Source: Rutidosis leptorrhynchoides (lineage: Eukaryota; Streptophyta; Magnoliopsida; Asterales; Asteraceae). Taken from it: a DNA stretch of 64,000 nt. The stretch covers positions 339,411,001-339,475,000 of the forward strand of contig NC_092338.1 of the NCBI RefSeq assembly GCF_046630445.1, read 5' to 3'. Below the pieces are notes generated by a model, which saw only the letters and a program-made list of their open reading frames with translations, did no database searches and was not told the origin of the DNA. The translations under genes were made by a program, and so were the position numbers. Shown here piece after piece: positions 1 through 11,659 of the stretch (positions within the stretch are counted from its first letter, which is position 1; each line of letters opens with the position of its first letter).

Positions 1-2765
1 CTAACGATGACTTAACGACTCAGTTAAAATGTATATACATGTAGTGTTTTAATATGTATTCATACACTTTTGAAAGACTTCAAGACACTTATCAAAATAC
101 TTCTACTTAACAAAAATGCTTACATCTACATCCTCGTTCAGTTTCATCAACAAATCTACTCGTATGCACCCGTATTCGTACTCGTACAATACACAGCTTT
201 TAGATGTATGTACTATTGGTATATACACTCCAATGATCAGCTCTTAACAGCCCATGTGAGTCACCTAACACATGTGGGAACCATCATTTGGCAACTAGCA
301 TGAAATATCTCATAAAATTACAAAAATATGAGTAATCATTCATGACTTATTTACATGAAAACAAAATTACATATCCTTTATATCTAATCCATACACCAAC
401 GACCAAAAACACCTACAAACACTTTAATTCTTCAATTTTCTTCATCTAATTGATCTCTCTCAAGTTCTATCTTCAAGTTCTAAGTGTTCTTCATAAATTC
501 CAAAAGTTCTAGTTTCATAAAATCAAGAATACTTCCAAGATTGCAAGTTTACTTCCAAGTTTTCTAAATCCATTCCAAGTAATCATCCAAGATCAAGAAA
601 CCTTTGTTACTTAAAGTAGGTTATCTTTCTAATACAAGGTAATAATCATATTCAAACTTTAATTCAATTTCTATAACTATAACAATCTTATTTTGAGTGG
701 AAATCTTACTTGAAATTGTTTTCGTGTCATGTTTCTGCTTCAAGAACTTTCAAGCCATCCAAGGATCCTTTGAAGCTAGATCCATTTTTTTCATTTCCAG
801 TAGGTTTATCCAAGGAACTTGAGGTAGTAATGATGTTCATAACATCATTCGATTCATACATAAAAAGCTGTCTTATTCAACGTTATAAACTTGTAATCAT
901 TAGAACATAGTTTAGTTAATTCTAAACTTGTTCGCAAATAAAGTTAATCATTCTAACTAGACTTTTAAAATCAACTAAACACATGTTCTATATCTATATG
1001 ATATGCAAACTTAATGATTTAAAACCCAGAAACACGATAAACACCATAAAACTGGATATACGCCGTCGTAGTAAAACCGGGGGCTGTTTTGGTTGGGATA
1101 ATTAAAAGCTAAGAAGAACTTTGATTTAAAAGCTATACTTCTGGAAAAATGATTTTTCTTATGAACATGAAACTATATCCAAAAATCATGGTTAAACTCA
1201 AAGTGAAAGTATGTTTTTCAAAATGGTCATCAAGATGTCGTTCTTTCGACGGAAATGACTACCTCTTTCAAAAATGACTTGTAACTTGTATTTTCGACTA
1301 TAAACTTATACTTTTTCTATATAGATTCATAAAGTTAAGTTCAATACGAAACCGTGGCCACTGGAATCACTCAAAACGGATTAGAAACGAAGAAATGGCG
1401 AGTAAAACAAGATTGATAAAAACTACTCTTTTACCTACGTGAAAGTTAGTAATAAATCTATTCCAACCATAACCTAATCAACTTATATTGTATATTATGT
1501 AATCTTGAGATACCATAGACACGTATACAATGTTTTGACCTATCATATCGACCCATCTATATATATATTGCGGAACAACCATAGACACTCTATATGTGAA
1601 TGTTGGAGTTAGATATTCAGGGTTGAGGTTGATTCCAAAATATATATATAATTTGAGTTGTGATCAATACTGAGATACGTATACACTGGGTTGTGGATTG
1701 ATTCAAGATAATATTTATCGATTTATTTCTGTACATCTAACTGTGGATAACTAGTTGTAGGTTACTAACGAGGACAGCTGACTTAATAAACTTAAAACAT
1801 CAAAATGTATTAAAAGTATTGTAAATATATTTTGAACATACTTTGATATATATGTATATATTGTTATAGGTTTGTGAATCAACCAGTGGCCAAGTCTTAC
1901 TTCCCGATGAAGTAAAAATATGTGAAAGTGAGTTATAGTCCCACTTTTAAAATCTAATATTTTTGGGATGAGAATACATGCAGGTTTTATAAATGATTTA
2001 CAAAATAGACACAAGTACGTGAAACTACATTCTATGGTTGAATTATCGAAATCGAATATGCCCCTTTTTATTAAGTTTGGTAATCTAAGAATTAGGGAAC
2101 AGACACCCTAATTGACGCGAATCCTAAAGATAGATCTATTGGGCCTAACAAACCCCATCCAAAGTACCGGATGCTTTAGTACTTCGAAATTTATATCATA
2201 TCCGAAGGGTGTCTCGGAATGATGGGGATATTCTTATATATGCATCTTGTTAATGTCGGTTACCAGGTGTTCACCATATGAATGATTTTTATCTCTATGT
2301 ATGGGATGTGTATTGAAATATGAAATCTTGTGGTCTATTGTTACGATTTGATATATATAGGTTAAACCTATAACTCACCAACATTTTTGTTGACGTTTAA
2401 AGCATGTTTATTCTCACGTGAATACTAAGAGCTTCCGCTGTTGCATACTAAAATAAGGACAAGATTTGGAGTCCATGTTTGTATGATATTGTGTAAAAAC
2501 TGCATTCAAGAAACTGATTTCGATGTAACATATTTGTATTGTAAACCATTATGTAATGGTCGTGTGTAAACAGGATATTTTAGATTATCATTATTTGATA
2601 ATCTACGTAAAGCTTTTTAAACCTTTATTTATGAAATAAAGGTTATGGTTTGTTTTAAAAATGAATGCAGTCTTTGAAAAAAAAACGTCTCATATAGAGG
2701 TCAAAACCTCGCAACGAAATCAATTAATATGGAACGTTTTTAATCAATAAGAACGGGACATTTCA
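1..2765 (-). mobile_element. Long chromovirus-type LTR, cut by the window edge
   Basis: Read on the minus strand, the segment opens with TGAAATGTCCCG at 2765 and runs to the window start without any recognisable coding region. The right edge is sharp: at 2766 the sequence becomes the 3' LTR stub and polypurine tract of the copia element. The segment around 1970-2095 matches 41731-41855 in the same orientation with moderate divergence, so this is a dispersed repeat. The length (over 2.7 kb), the TG start and the lack of ORFs suit an LTR of a chromoviral Ty3/gypsy element. It could be a solo LTR or the 5' LTR of an element extending left of the window. The other terminus and a target duplication cannot be seen. 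Short ORFs inside it (for example 70-303 and 1751-2014) look like chance. Confidence 0.6.
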
Positions 2766-2799
2766 TTATATCGGCTATTACTCCCCGTCTCCCCCGCAG
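2766..2799 (-). other. Copia polypurine tract and 3' LTR stub
   Basis: The minus strand carries a purine-rich run CTGCGGGGGAGACGGGGAG (2781-2799), followed by TAATAGCCGATATAAT, which resembles the start of the 5' LTR at 35257 (AATAGCCGGTATAAT). The LTR stops after about 17 bp where the chromoviral LTR begins at 2765. The rest of the 3' LTR should lie left of the window. Confidence 0.65.
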
Positions 2800-4545
2800 T
2801 CGAAGCCTGAGAAGAACGAATGCCGAGACTGGAGCGAAATTCCTCAAATAACAGACGTGTAAACCTTTCGTAAAAATGTTCGCGAGTTAATATCGAGTAG
2901 GAACGTGAAGGATGCGAACTTGACCTTTGGTAACCTTTTCACGAACAAAGTGTATCTCAAGTTCGATGTGTTTCTTGTGTTGATGTTGAACGGGGTTCCC
3001 GGCAAGATAAATGGCACTAATATTGTCGCAAAAAACCAATGTAGCTTTTGTAGTGGGACATTTTAATTCGAGTAGAAGATTGCGGAGCCAGCAAGATTCG
3101 GCGCCGACGTTGGCTACGCCCCAATATTCAGCTTCCGCACTTGATCGAGACAAAGTAGCTTGGCGTTTGGAGGACCAAGAAATAAGATTATCACCATAAT
3201 AAACACAATAACTTGAGGTGGAACGTCGAGTGTCAGGGCATCCACCCCAATTCGCGTCAGTAAATACAACCAGGGAAGGCATCTTGGATTTTTGTATGTG
3301 TAAACCAAGAGTAGGCGTACCGATCAAGTAACGCACAATGCGTTTGAGTGAGAACATGTGGATGTCTTTCGGGTCATGCATATGTAAACATACTTGTTGA
3401 ACCGCGTATGAGATATCTGGACGGGTAAATGTCAAATACTGTAAGGCACCTGCTAAGCTACGATATTGCGTGGGATTAAGATATGGTTTTCCTGTTTTGG
3501 AGCTTGTCTTGCCACATGTGTCTACAGGAGTGGTGACAGAGTTACTATTAGATAATCCAGCATGCATGATGATATCTTTAGTATAGGCGTGTTGATCAAG
3601 AAAAAGACCCTCGGACGAGCGTGTAACCGAAATACCCAAAAAAGAGTGTAATGGTCCCAAATCTTTCATTGCAAATTCATGAGAAAACATAGTCATAAGT
3701 CGGTGTCGTAACTGATCATTTGAAGTAACGAGAACAATGTCATCAACATAGAGTAGGAGATAAGCCATGTCATTACCGTGATGAAGAATGAAGAGAGAGC
3801 GATCACATTTGCTATGATGAAAACCGATGGTGGATGCAAAATCGGCAAACCTTTGGTACCATGCACGAGGCGCTTGTTTTAAACCATAAAGAGATCATTT
3901 CAGTAAGCATACGTGATTCGGATAACGAGGATCTCGAAAACCGGTTGGTTGATACATATAAACTGTCTCATCAAGATTACCGTGTAAAAATGCATTTTTA
4001 ACGTCCAGTTGACGAATTTGCCATCCTTTCGAAACCGCTATGCTAAGTACCAGATGAATAGTAGCATGTTTAACAACAGGACTAAATGTCTCAAAACAAT
4101 CAACCCCTGGTTGCTGAGAATGACCATCACCAACTAAGCGAGCCTTATATCGCTCAAAAGATCCATCAGACTTTATTTTATGTCGAAAAATCCACATGGA
4201 TCGTATAACCTGCATGTTAGATAAACGAGGAACAAGAACCCATGTATTATTATCCACTAAAGCCTTATATTCATCGGCCATGTCACGGTTCCAATTAGGA
4301 TCGGCGAGAGCGTCTTTGGGATTTTTGGGAATAGGAGAAAGAGTAGTAGTAGCGGAAAGATTAAATGGTATTTTTGGTTTAAATATGCCGGACATTGAAC
4401 GTGTTTGAACTGTTCGAATTGGTTGATGAGGAGGAGATTCTGTAGGTGATGAATTATGAGAAACAGACGAGCTAGAAATATGATTAGGAGATGTTTGTAT
4501 AGTAGCTGATGAGGAAATTGGAGTAGACGTATTCAGGGTGGAGGG
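2800..4545 (-). pseudogene. Copia pol: reverse transcriptase and RNase H remnant
   Basis: This is the C-terminal half of the copia polyprotein, which would copy element RNA into DNA and remove the RNA strand. The RT begins near 4395, with the conserved W-RHK-K and ARLVGDGHSQ segments and RQLDVKNAFLHG (fingers and palm). It continues past an in-frame TGA (3895-3897) into SLYGLKQAPRAW and the catalytic YVDD near 3740. RNase H follows, with FTDANWGG, SSAEAEY and the terminal KHIELEIHFVRE segments. A second premature stop, TAA (2887-2889), cuts the last 30 or so codons, whose frame stays readable to the polypurine tract. A frameshift near 4545 separates it from the integrase ORF. No functional product is expected. 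Confidence 0.88.
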
Positions 4546-6352
4546 TGGATGAGTTTATTGGGCTAGTAGTAAGTGGGCTGGAAGGGGATGTATGTAGTGG
4601 ACTGGATGGTGGCGTGAGTATAGGTTCATTTAGAGTAGAAATTGGGCCGGATTGATTTGGAGAAGTGGGGCCGATGGGTTCACTATAAATAAAAGGAGAT
4701 GTTTGATCAGAGGTAAATGATTGATAAGATGTCATGTTAGGGACAACAGATTGTTTAAACGGATAAATATTTTCATCGAATATAACGTGTCGTGAAATAA
4801 TTATTTGATGAGTGGACAAATCGTAACACTTGTAACCTCGATGATTTGAGGGATAGCCTAAGAATACACAAGGTGTAGAGCGGGATTCGAGTTTATTGAT
4901 TTTAATGGATGGTATAAGAGGGTAACATAGACATCCGAAAACACGAAGGTGATTATAGGAGGGAAGACGTTTGTATAGTTTTTGAGTAGGTGAGATGTGA
5001 TTGAGTAATTTACTTGGGAGGATGTTAAGAAGATAGGTTGCCATAGCAAGAGCGTGATGCCAGAAATTAGGAGGGACGCATGAGTGAGCTAGGAGAGTAC
5101 GCATTATATTGTTAATGGCACGAATTTTTCGTTCTGCTTTGCCATTTTGAGATGATGTGTAAGGACGGGAGAAACGAAAACACATACCTTGTTGTTGGCA
5201 AAAAGTATGAAAGAGGTGGTTATTATATTTCGTACCATTATCGCATTGAAATTGTTTGATTTTCATTTGAAATTGTGTTTGAATGTATGTATGAAAAGTT
5301 TTGAAGATGGAGAAGACTTGAGATTTGTTACCGAGAGGGAAGGTCCATAGGAAATTGGTGAAGTTGTCGAGAAATAAAATATAATATCTGTGTCCACTAC
5401 TACTAACAACAGGAGATGTCCATAAATCACTATGTATTATATCAAATGGAGAATAAGTAAAAGAAGAAGATGAATGAAAAGGCAATTTAATGTGTTTGTC
5501 AAAAATGCATGATTGACAAACTTTATTACTAGAATTCAAATTACATTTTATTGAAGCATTATTTTTAAGAAATTTCAAAGTATCACCACCCGGATGTCCT
5601 AGGCGATGATGCCATAAATCTTGATTGAAAGCAATAAAAGTTGATGGAGATGAGAGTTGTCGCAGCATGGAAGTGTGGAGTGGATAAAGGTCGCCGGTGC
5701 TATTACACCGTAGGATGTTGGTCCCCTTCAGAAAATCCTTCACAGTAAAACCAAAAGGGTCAAAAGAAATAGAAATACAATTATCAGTTGTAAGACAACG
5801 TACAAAAATTAAATTTTTAATAAGTTGAGGAGCATAAAGGATATTAGATAAGAGTAACGGTTTGCGAGGAGAGGATATATAAGAGTGATCGAAATCGTTT
5901 ATAGGAAGCCGATTACCATTACCAACTAAAATATATTTTGGGTGGCCCGAGTGAACATAAGACATAAGTTTACCTTGTGATCCTGTCATGTGAGATGATG
6001 CACCGGTGTCCATGTACCAATTATTATCTTCGGGTGGATGCAAGTTCATCGTGTACATAGCGGACTCAATATCGGTGGGAGTATGCGAAGAAGAAGAGTG
6101 TGCATAACCTGGATTTTGTGGTCTTGGGCCAGGAAGAGGTTGGGTACGGGCAGGGAGGAGGATTCCAAAGTTGTTGCTGCCCAGTCCAAGTATTGGCCTG
6201 CCACTGATGTTGCGGTCCATTATAGGAGTATGGGCCATTAGCAGAATGGGAGCTAGCATTCGGATATGGTCCAAAATAATTCTGGTTTGTACCTGAATAA
6301 TTCCTGCCACCACGTCCTCTTCCATAACCGCCCCTACCACGATAGTTCCCAT
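4484..6352 (-). pseudogene. Copia pol: protease and integrase remnant
   Basis: This 622-codon open frame carries the aspartic protease motif D-T-G-A-S-S-H-M (the D codon is 6008-6010) and then the integrase. The integrase shows the HHCC zinc finger (HHRLGHPG near 5596-5615, CQSC near 5510), the first catalytic Asp in HSDLW (5418-5434), the second in QCDNG (5232-5250) and the Glu in NGKAER (5131-5150), followed by the copia-type FGCLCYP segment. The first 70 or so codons read in the wrong frame over the Gly/Arg-rich gag tail, so gag and pol are separated by a frameshift near 6130-6160. The integrase core is well preserved, but the element cannot make a continuous polyprotein. Confidence 0.88.
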
Positions 6353-6630
6353 GATTAGAATTTCTGCCTCGATTATATTGTCCGTTGCGAGGGTTGGTGT
6401 ATGATGGTGGTGTTGTTTTCACCGGTGCCTGCGGAGTAACCGAAAGCAGTGCGATACCGGAACTGGAGGATGATTGAGTTGTTTGCTTCGATTTTCGACT
6501 TTCTTCAAGTATCAATTTAGAACGCGCCTCATAAAATGTGGGTAACTTATCCATATGATTAATTTGAGATGCAATGGCGTCATAGGATTCGTTCAACCCA
6601 GTGACGAGCTGTAGAACAAGGCGGTCATCA
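6066..6630 (-). pseudogene. Copia gag, C-terminal part
   Basis: The minus-strand frame from 6630 carries the gag segment LVLQLVTGLNESYD, then LPTFYEARSKLILEE, then a Gln/Ser-rich linker and a Gly/Arg/Tyr-rich tail (GRGGYGRGRGG). Upstream of 6631 the frame runs into the unrelated chromoviral insertion, so the ATG of this open frame (6674) is not the gag start. In the Ale/Retrofit gag family about 55-60 residues normally separate this part from the N-terminal part at 34675-34940; they are absent here. Confidence 0.85.
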
Positions 6631-7684
6631 TCGAGAGAGTATGCCTTTCGGCGTCCAAGTAGAAATATTTCCATATTTGAGTCCCACCTGGTGCTATACG
6701 AATTAAGCTAGTAAGGTTGGTGTGAATAATCACGTTCAAGATTCGGGCACGTAGAGGTTTAGATTTCTACCTTAATGAGTTATCGAGGGTAAAGAACGAG
6801 CATCACGAGAAAAAGTCGAAAATGAATCTGCGGTAAGTCTGAGTCATGAGAGTTTCCTGATTACATGTGGCTTGATTTGGAGATTGATTGTAATGCCTCG
6901 ACCATTAACATCATGGTCTAGAAAATTGGACTTCGTTCAACAGAAATTCTCACTCGGAGAATTTGGTATAAAGTTGCTCTTTTCTCAAAAGTTCGAGCGT
7001 AAGATGGTGATGTTGTTCGTTTTCCTTCTTTACTTAAATAAGTTAAGACGTCATCTATAAATACGATAACAGATTTGTCTAGATAAGTTTGCATACGTGG
7101 TTTAGGAGGTTTATGGATACGGACGAGCCTTGGATAAATCGAATGGTACTAAGAGAGATTTACAACTAACGTTGCGAGTTCGGAAAAGACTCAGGAGACA
7201 TCGTCTCCCTTAACCCCCAATTGATGATAACCGGAACGGAGGTCGATTTGGAAACTACGGGATTCGTGCAAATAATCATGAGGTAATGGATACGAGGGAG
7301 AGGGTATCGGTTTCCAACCGAAAATTACTCAGTTCACAACAATCTATACAAGATGATGGGGAAACATTTTTTTTTTTTTTTTTTTTTTTTTTAACGAATA
7401 GGTTTCGAGCTCCCTAGTTCTATAGGTGTCAAGTCAAAAGTCTTAACGTATATCCTCCAATAAAATTTATAGGCACACAATATTTTCCGTTGGTCACTTA
7501 AATCGTCTAAGTAATATCTAGGGGAAAAAAGTGGAATGTAAAGAGCACGAGTCAAAGACTTGGTTAATAAACATCTAGCGGTAATCGAATCGAATAAGTA
7601 TGAAATATACTGTTTGTTGTGAAGAAACGTACCCGTGACTAGTCCATCGTCGTCTCGGGCATCCTAGGTGTCGATGTTGAAAGT
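6631..7684 (-). pseudogene. Decayed chromovirus pol, unit 2 (truncated in integrase)
   Basis: Broken frames on the minus strand still show pol order. First comes a protease remnant around 7590, where the expected D-S-G is replaced by D-S-I. Then comes a 26-base poly(A) run on the coding strand, then RT segments (IDLRSGYHQL near 7240, FIDD near 7065), then a stretch reading like the integrase zinc-binding region near 6660-6720. Much of the RT palm and all of RNase H are missing or unreadable. The segment ends at 6631, where copia gag begins. No product is possible. Confidence 0.75.
7367..7392 (-). repeat. 26-base poly(A) run (coding strand) in pol, unit 2
   Basis: A homopolymer run interrupts pol between the protease remnant and RT. 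It is in the same place as the 29-base run of unit 1, so it predates the tandem duplication. It may be the tail of a small retroposon whose body has been lost. Confidence 0.7.
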
Positions 7685-8753
7685 TCAACGGCGTGCGTTG
7701 GGGTTGATTTTCTTGTTTGGGCACGCACTCCTAAAATGACCCGGTTGGCCACATTCAAAACAAACACCCGTCTTGGGTGCATTGTGCTCCTTTTGGGCGA
7801 CGGGAGCGGTATTCCTACAATCGTGGGCTACATGGCCACTTCTTTGACACTTCAAGCAAAATGGTTTGCCACATTCACCTAAATGATGTTTGTAGCACTC
7901 GTTACAATACGGTAGGTGTCCGGTATAACCTTTCTTGCCGTTGGGGATGAAGGGCTTCTTGGCGGGGTTGTTGTAATTGCTTGATTGGGGGGCTTCCCAT
8001 TTTCTTTTGTTGTCACCCGACTTATCCTCGGCTTTACGTGCCGGCACTTCAATCTCGTCCACTGTTTCAATCAATTGGCGGGCCATATTCAAAGCCTCTT
8101 GGTGGTTAGCGGGTTTGGATGACATTACTCCTTGTTTGATGCTCTTGGGGAGACCATCCATGTAAAGTTCAACCCTTAAAGATTCGTGGTTCACAAGATT
8201 TGGGCACATCAAAGCAAGTTCGGAGAATCGTTGATTATAGGCCTTAAGGTCGTTCCCGACCGCTTTCAGAGCTCTTAGTTCTTGTTCGAGCCTTCGGGTT
8301 TTTTCGAGGAAAATATTCGGTGATCATCTTTCCTCTTAAGTCGGCCCAAGAGAGAGCGTGGGCTTCGTGGATACCCACCGATTGTACATACGAATTCCAC
8401 CATGTGAGAGCGATACCGGCGAAGGTGTGAGTGGAATATCTAACCTTGTCTTGGTCTCGACAACCGCTTATGCTAAAGACGGCTTCCGTTTGCTCAAACC
8501 ATCGGGTGAGCACAACCGGTCCCCCGGTTCCATCGAAAGTGTGAGGTTTGCACCCTATGAAATTCTTATAGGAGCATCCTTCGTTGGAATTTCTGGCTCC
8601 ATTGTTGTTGTTATGATGATTGTTGTTATTGTTGTTGTTGGAGGAGTGACCGGCCATGGCCGCATCCACGGCAGTGGCTATCATACATTGGAGGGCTTGT
8701 TCGGGAGTTTTGGGAGGAGCGCGTCGACGAGCCATTGTTCCTTCATGACACAA
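7685..8753 (-). pseudogene. Chromovirus gag, unit 2 (frameshifted)
   Basis: From ATG 8738 (or 8753) the frame carries an Asn/His-rich stretch, then the capsid-like segment FDGTGGPVVLTRWFEQ and an ALTWWNSYV motif typical of Tekay/Del gag. Two zinc knuckles lie in the second half: a CLKCQRSGHVAHDC type and a CFECGQPGHFRSAC type, both CX2CX4HX4C, preceded by a CNECYKHHLGEC module. The reading frame breaks near 8300-8310, where this copy lacks two bases present in unit 1, so the N-terminal frame runs to a stop at 8244 and the C-terminal half (7685-8212) is in another frame. Gag would coat the RNA genome. The lesion is private to this copy. Confidence 0.88.
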
Positions 8754-9138
8754 GAATATCGTTGGTTAGTATTTTCAACAATACTAACCGGAGTATGGAT
8801 TAAGGATAGAGAGAAAATTTTCCTTGACTCCCCCTAAATTCTTTATGTCATAATGTCGAAACGTCCATGTGAATCACCGTAATATAATCCCGGAAATTAT
8901 ATTACCCTGATTCTCATGTGCATTTAACATTACTTCATAAAGTCAAGGTGGCGCATCAACAAAATTTATCAACGTAAGATCAAGATCGAATACGAGTTAG
9001 ATATGATAGAAGAGTTCGAGTATAAATGCACAAATAGTCAAGTAATTCCTACTTCAGTCTATATGCCGGTTGTAGTCTAGATTCACCTATGTACCTTATG
9101 ACTCGGGGTGGACACAAATGAACTCTAAATCCCTACAA

Positions 9139-9155
9139 CCAAGGCTCTGATACCA
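9139..9155 (-). other. Primer binding site, unit 2 (initiator tRNA-Met)
   Basis: The minus strand reads TGGTATCAGAGCCTTGG, two bases after LTR-A. It matches the 3' end of plant initiator tRNA-Met, the usual chromovirus primer. Its presence next to an LTR that also has a polypurine tract on the other side proves the tandem arrangement. Confidence 0.88.
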
Positions 9156-9157
9156 CT

Positions 9158-11540
9158 TATAGCGACCCCGACAAATCGTCAAGTGACGGCGTCGGCTACG
9201 TGGGTCCCATTACCTGATTATAAGTCTTTAAGATAACGTTTGACCAAAATATGTCGCCTTCATTTCAAAATAAAGATTGTTTCAAAGTTTACAAGAATTG
9301 TTCAACCAAAAGTTAAGTTACAACGTTATAAGTACGATTGAAATCTAGGCGACACGGTTTAAAGTAAAGTCAAAAGACGCTCCATGAAAAGCATGTATAC
9401 TCGACATCCAAAGCAAGTATCAAATAATGAGCGGAAGCATGTATCACATATCGTGCAAGACCTGAGAAAAACATAGAAATCTGTCAACGAAAAACGTTGG
9501 TGAAATCATAGGTTTAGTAAGTAAATTGTATTGAACCACAAGGTTCTTTAAGAATTGCTCAACCAGAATCATTCACATTCCAAAATAGTATTTGTATCAC
9601 GAGCACCCAATTATCAAGGCTTAACCGAATCTTCCCTCTGAATTTTGAATTTAGTGTTAGAACTTACACTATACATTGTTGAAATTATATTTCATTCACT
9701 AACGGTAGCGAACCGTCTGAATGAGGGTTTGTTAAACCCGTATGGCCACACAACATAATTACACGCTTACACTTACACCCTGCAAGTGGAACTAATGATA
9801 ATTGGATTGAGGACTTTTGTTCAAACTCGTATGCATCTTTGTATTCGTATTTGTTCACAATGTAAAAGCATGAAAAGTAAATAAGTATGAAATGTATGTG
9901 TTTCTCAGCCCACGATGTAAAGAATAAAAGTGATTGAAAAAGTGGGACTATGATCTCACCTTGAGTGCAAGAGTTAATAAAGTACTTCGACAAGTAAACG
10001 CGTGCAAAGACAAAGCTAGTCTTGACCTAAACATATAGGTTATATCAATAACGGTAAACACAAAACGGTCAAAGATGTTCAATTAGTCCTATGGCTCAAT
10101 ACGACTCGATTAATATAGCATGTGAAGCAAATTGTCAAGTTTCATGCAAGATACAAGTATAAAAGCATGTTAGGAAGATTGCATAATTAATTGGTTAAGT
10201 TTGACAAAAAGTCAAACTTGGTCGGGTCAAAGTCAACGAAAAAGTCAACATGTTCGGGTCGGGTCCCGGACTATTTTTCTATGCTAATTATTCATATACA
10301 AGTATATTAGAACAAGTTTCATGTGAATCGGAGGTCGGTAGCTAGTCAAACATTTCACGTGAAATGGGACAAAGTGGTCAGAATCTGACCAGGCCAATCC
10401 GCGCGCCGCGCGGGGATGGGGCGCGCCGCGCCACCATCTGGGCAGAGAATTCTTGTCAGTTTTTCAAAGTATGCACGAACCAAAACCTTTTCCAACCCAA
10501 CTCTTGACCCGCAAACACTTATAATGCCTATCATATATCGTTGGAAAGGTATTTTGACGAGGAATACAACTAAGCACTTATGGTCCAACAATAACATCAT
10601 TTACAATAGCCGAAATCTCGTCAATTGATCAAGAAAGGTTTATTTTCAAAGTTTCAAGTTCGTAAAACGTATTTTATGATTCGGGAATCCAATTTACACA
10701 TACGATATGCCGTTTCGAAGGTAATTAAGCATACATTGCATCTAAACACTTACTAACAACATTAACAAGCATTCAACGCATCAAAAGTTCATTTCAAAGT
10801 CTAACAAACCCTAACCAAAATTCACAAAAATCAATAATCGGGTTTTTGAAGTTTTCTTAATCAACCTACGCATCAAAACGAAGCTAGTGATACTAGTAAC
10901 ACAATTAAAACATGAACTTTAACAATCAAACAACATTTAATCTTCCAAAATGCAAGATTAAGCAAACCCATTTCAAATGTTCAAACTAGTTACTCAAAAC
11001 AACAAATCAAGCAAGTAAATCATATATTCATGCTAGACACGAGCCATAGACACTAACTAACACCATTTCAAATCAAAAACACGAATTTAGAGAAATCTAG
11101 AGTTTTAGAAATGTTACCCAAACGAGATGAAGTTGGTATCAAATTGTAGAGGATGAAGAGAGGATTCCAAATATGTAATTTGTTTTGTTGTAAGCCTCCT
11201 AGATCGAATTTAGATGATGAATGATTGAATTGGGTGTTTGTGTGTGTGTTCTTGCTAGAGAGAAAGAGAGAGAGATGGAGGTGATTGAATGGTGGTGATT
11301 AGGGTGGACTAGTTGACCTAGTCAACTAGTTTGCCCCGTGTCAATTTTAGTCCCTCGAGTTTAGAAGCGGGTGCGGAAAATACCTAAACGGAATATTTTA
11401 AAACGCGTATTAAAATCCGATAACGAGAATATTTAGAATGTTAGCTAACGGAGGTTACGAATCTAGATACGAGGAATATTATCTAAAAAGAAAAAGACGG
11501 CGTTAAAAAATAATTTAACGGAAAAATGCGGGATGTTACA
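9158..11540 (-). repeat. Chromovirus LTR-A, shared between two tandem units
   Basis: The minus strand starts TGTAACATCCCGC (11540) and ends GGGGTCGCTATA (9158). The terminus that is TA here is CA in LTR-B, so the terminal CA has mutated. I count about six to eight mismatches against LTR-B over 2383 bp, so the copies are very young. The higher-coordinate side carries a polypurine tract (a 3' LTR context); the lower side carries a primer site and gag (a 5' LTR context). Confidence 0.9.
10399..10432 (-). repeat. Palindrome pair in chromovirus LTR-A
   Basis: CCGCGCG-C-CGCGCGG (10399-10413; 7-bp arms) and GGCGCG-C-CGCGCC (10420-10432; 6-bp arms) lie 6 bp apart in AT-rich surroundings. The sequence differs from the Athila motif but the design (perfect arms, one central base, paired) is the same. 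Confidence 0.9.
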
Positions 11541-11654
11541 TTATCCACACCTCAAAAGAAATTTCGTCCCGAAATTTAGTTGGAAGTAGTAGTCGATATC
11601 TCTTACTCGAGACTTAGAGTAGTAACTCTACGAATGAGTGAAGGTACTTTCTTG
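11541..11654 (-). other. 3' end of chromovirus internal region with polypurine tract
   Basis: On the minus strand this segment contains the TTTCGGGACGAAATTTCT stretch typical of the end of Tekay-like elements, and then the purine-rich TTTGAGGTGTGGATAA directly before TGTAACATCC of LTR-A. It is the continuation of 28471 onward once Athila copy 1 is removed. Confidence 0.75.
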
Positions 11655-11659
11655 GACAT

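Noticed and set aside
710..910. Short ORFs in 1-2765
   Set aside because: They are isolated, lie in LTR-type sequence and resemble no protein.
8358..8837. 159-codon ORF on plus strand, repeated at 31491-31970
   Set aside because: Antisense to chromovirus gag, where the sense protein is clearly recognisable.
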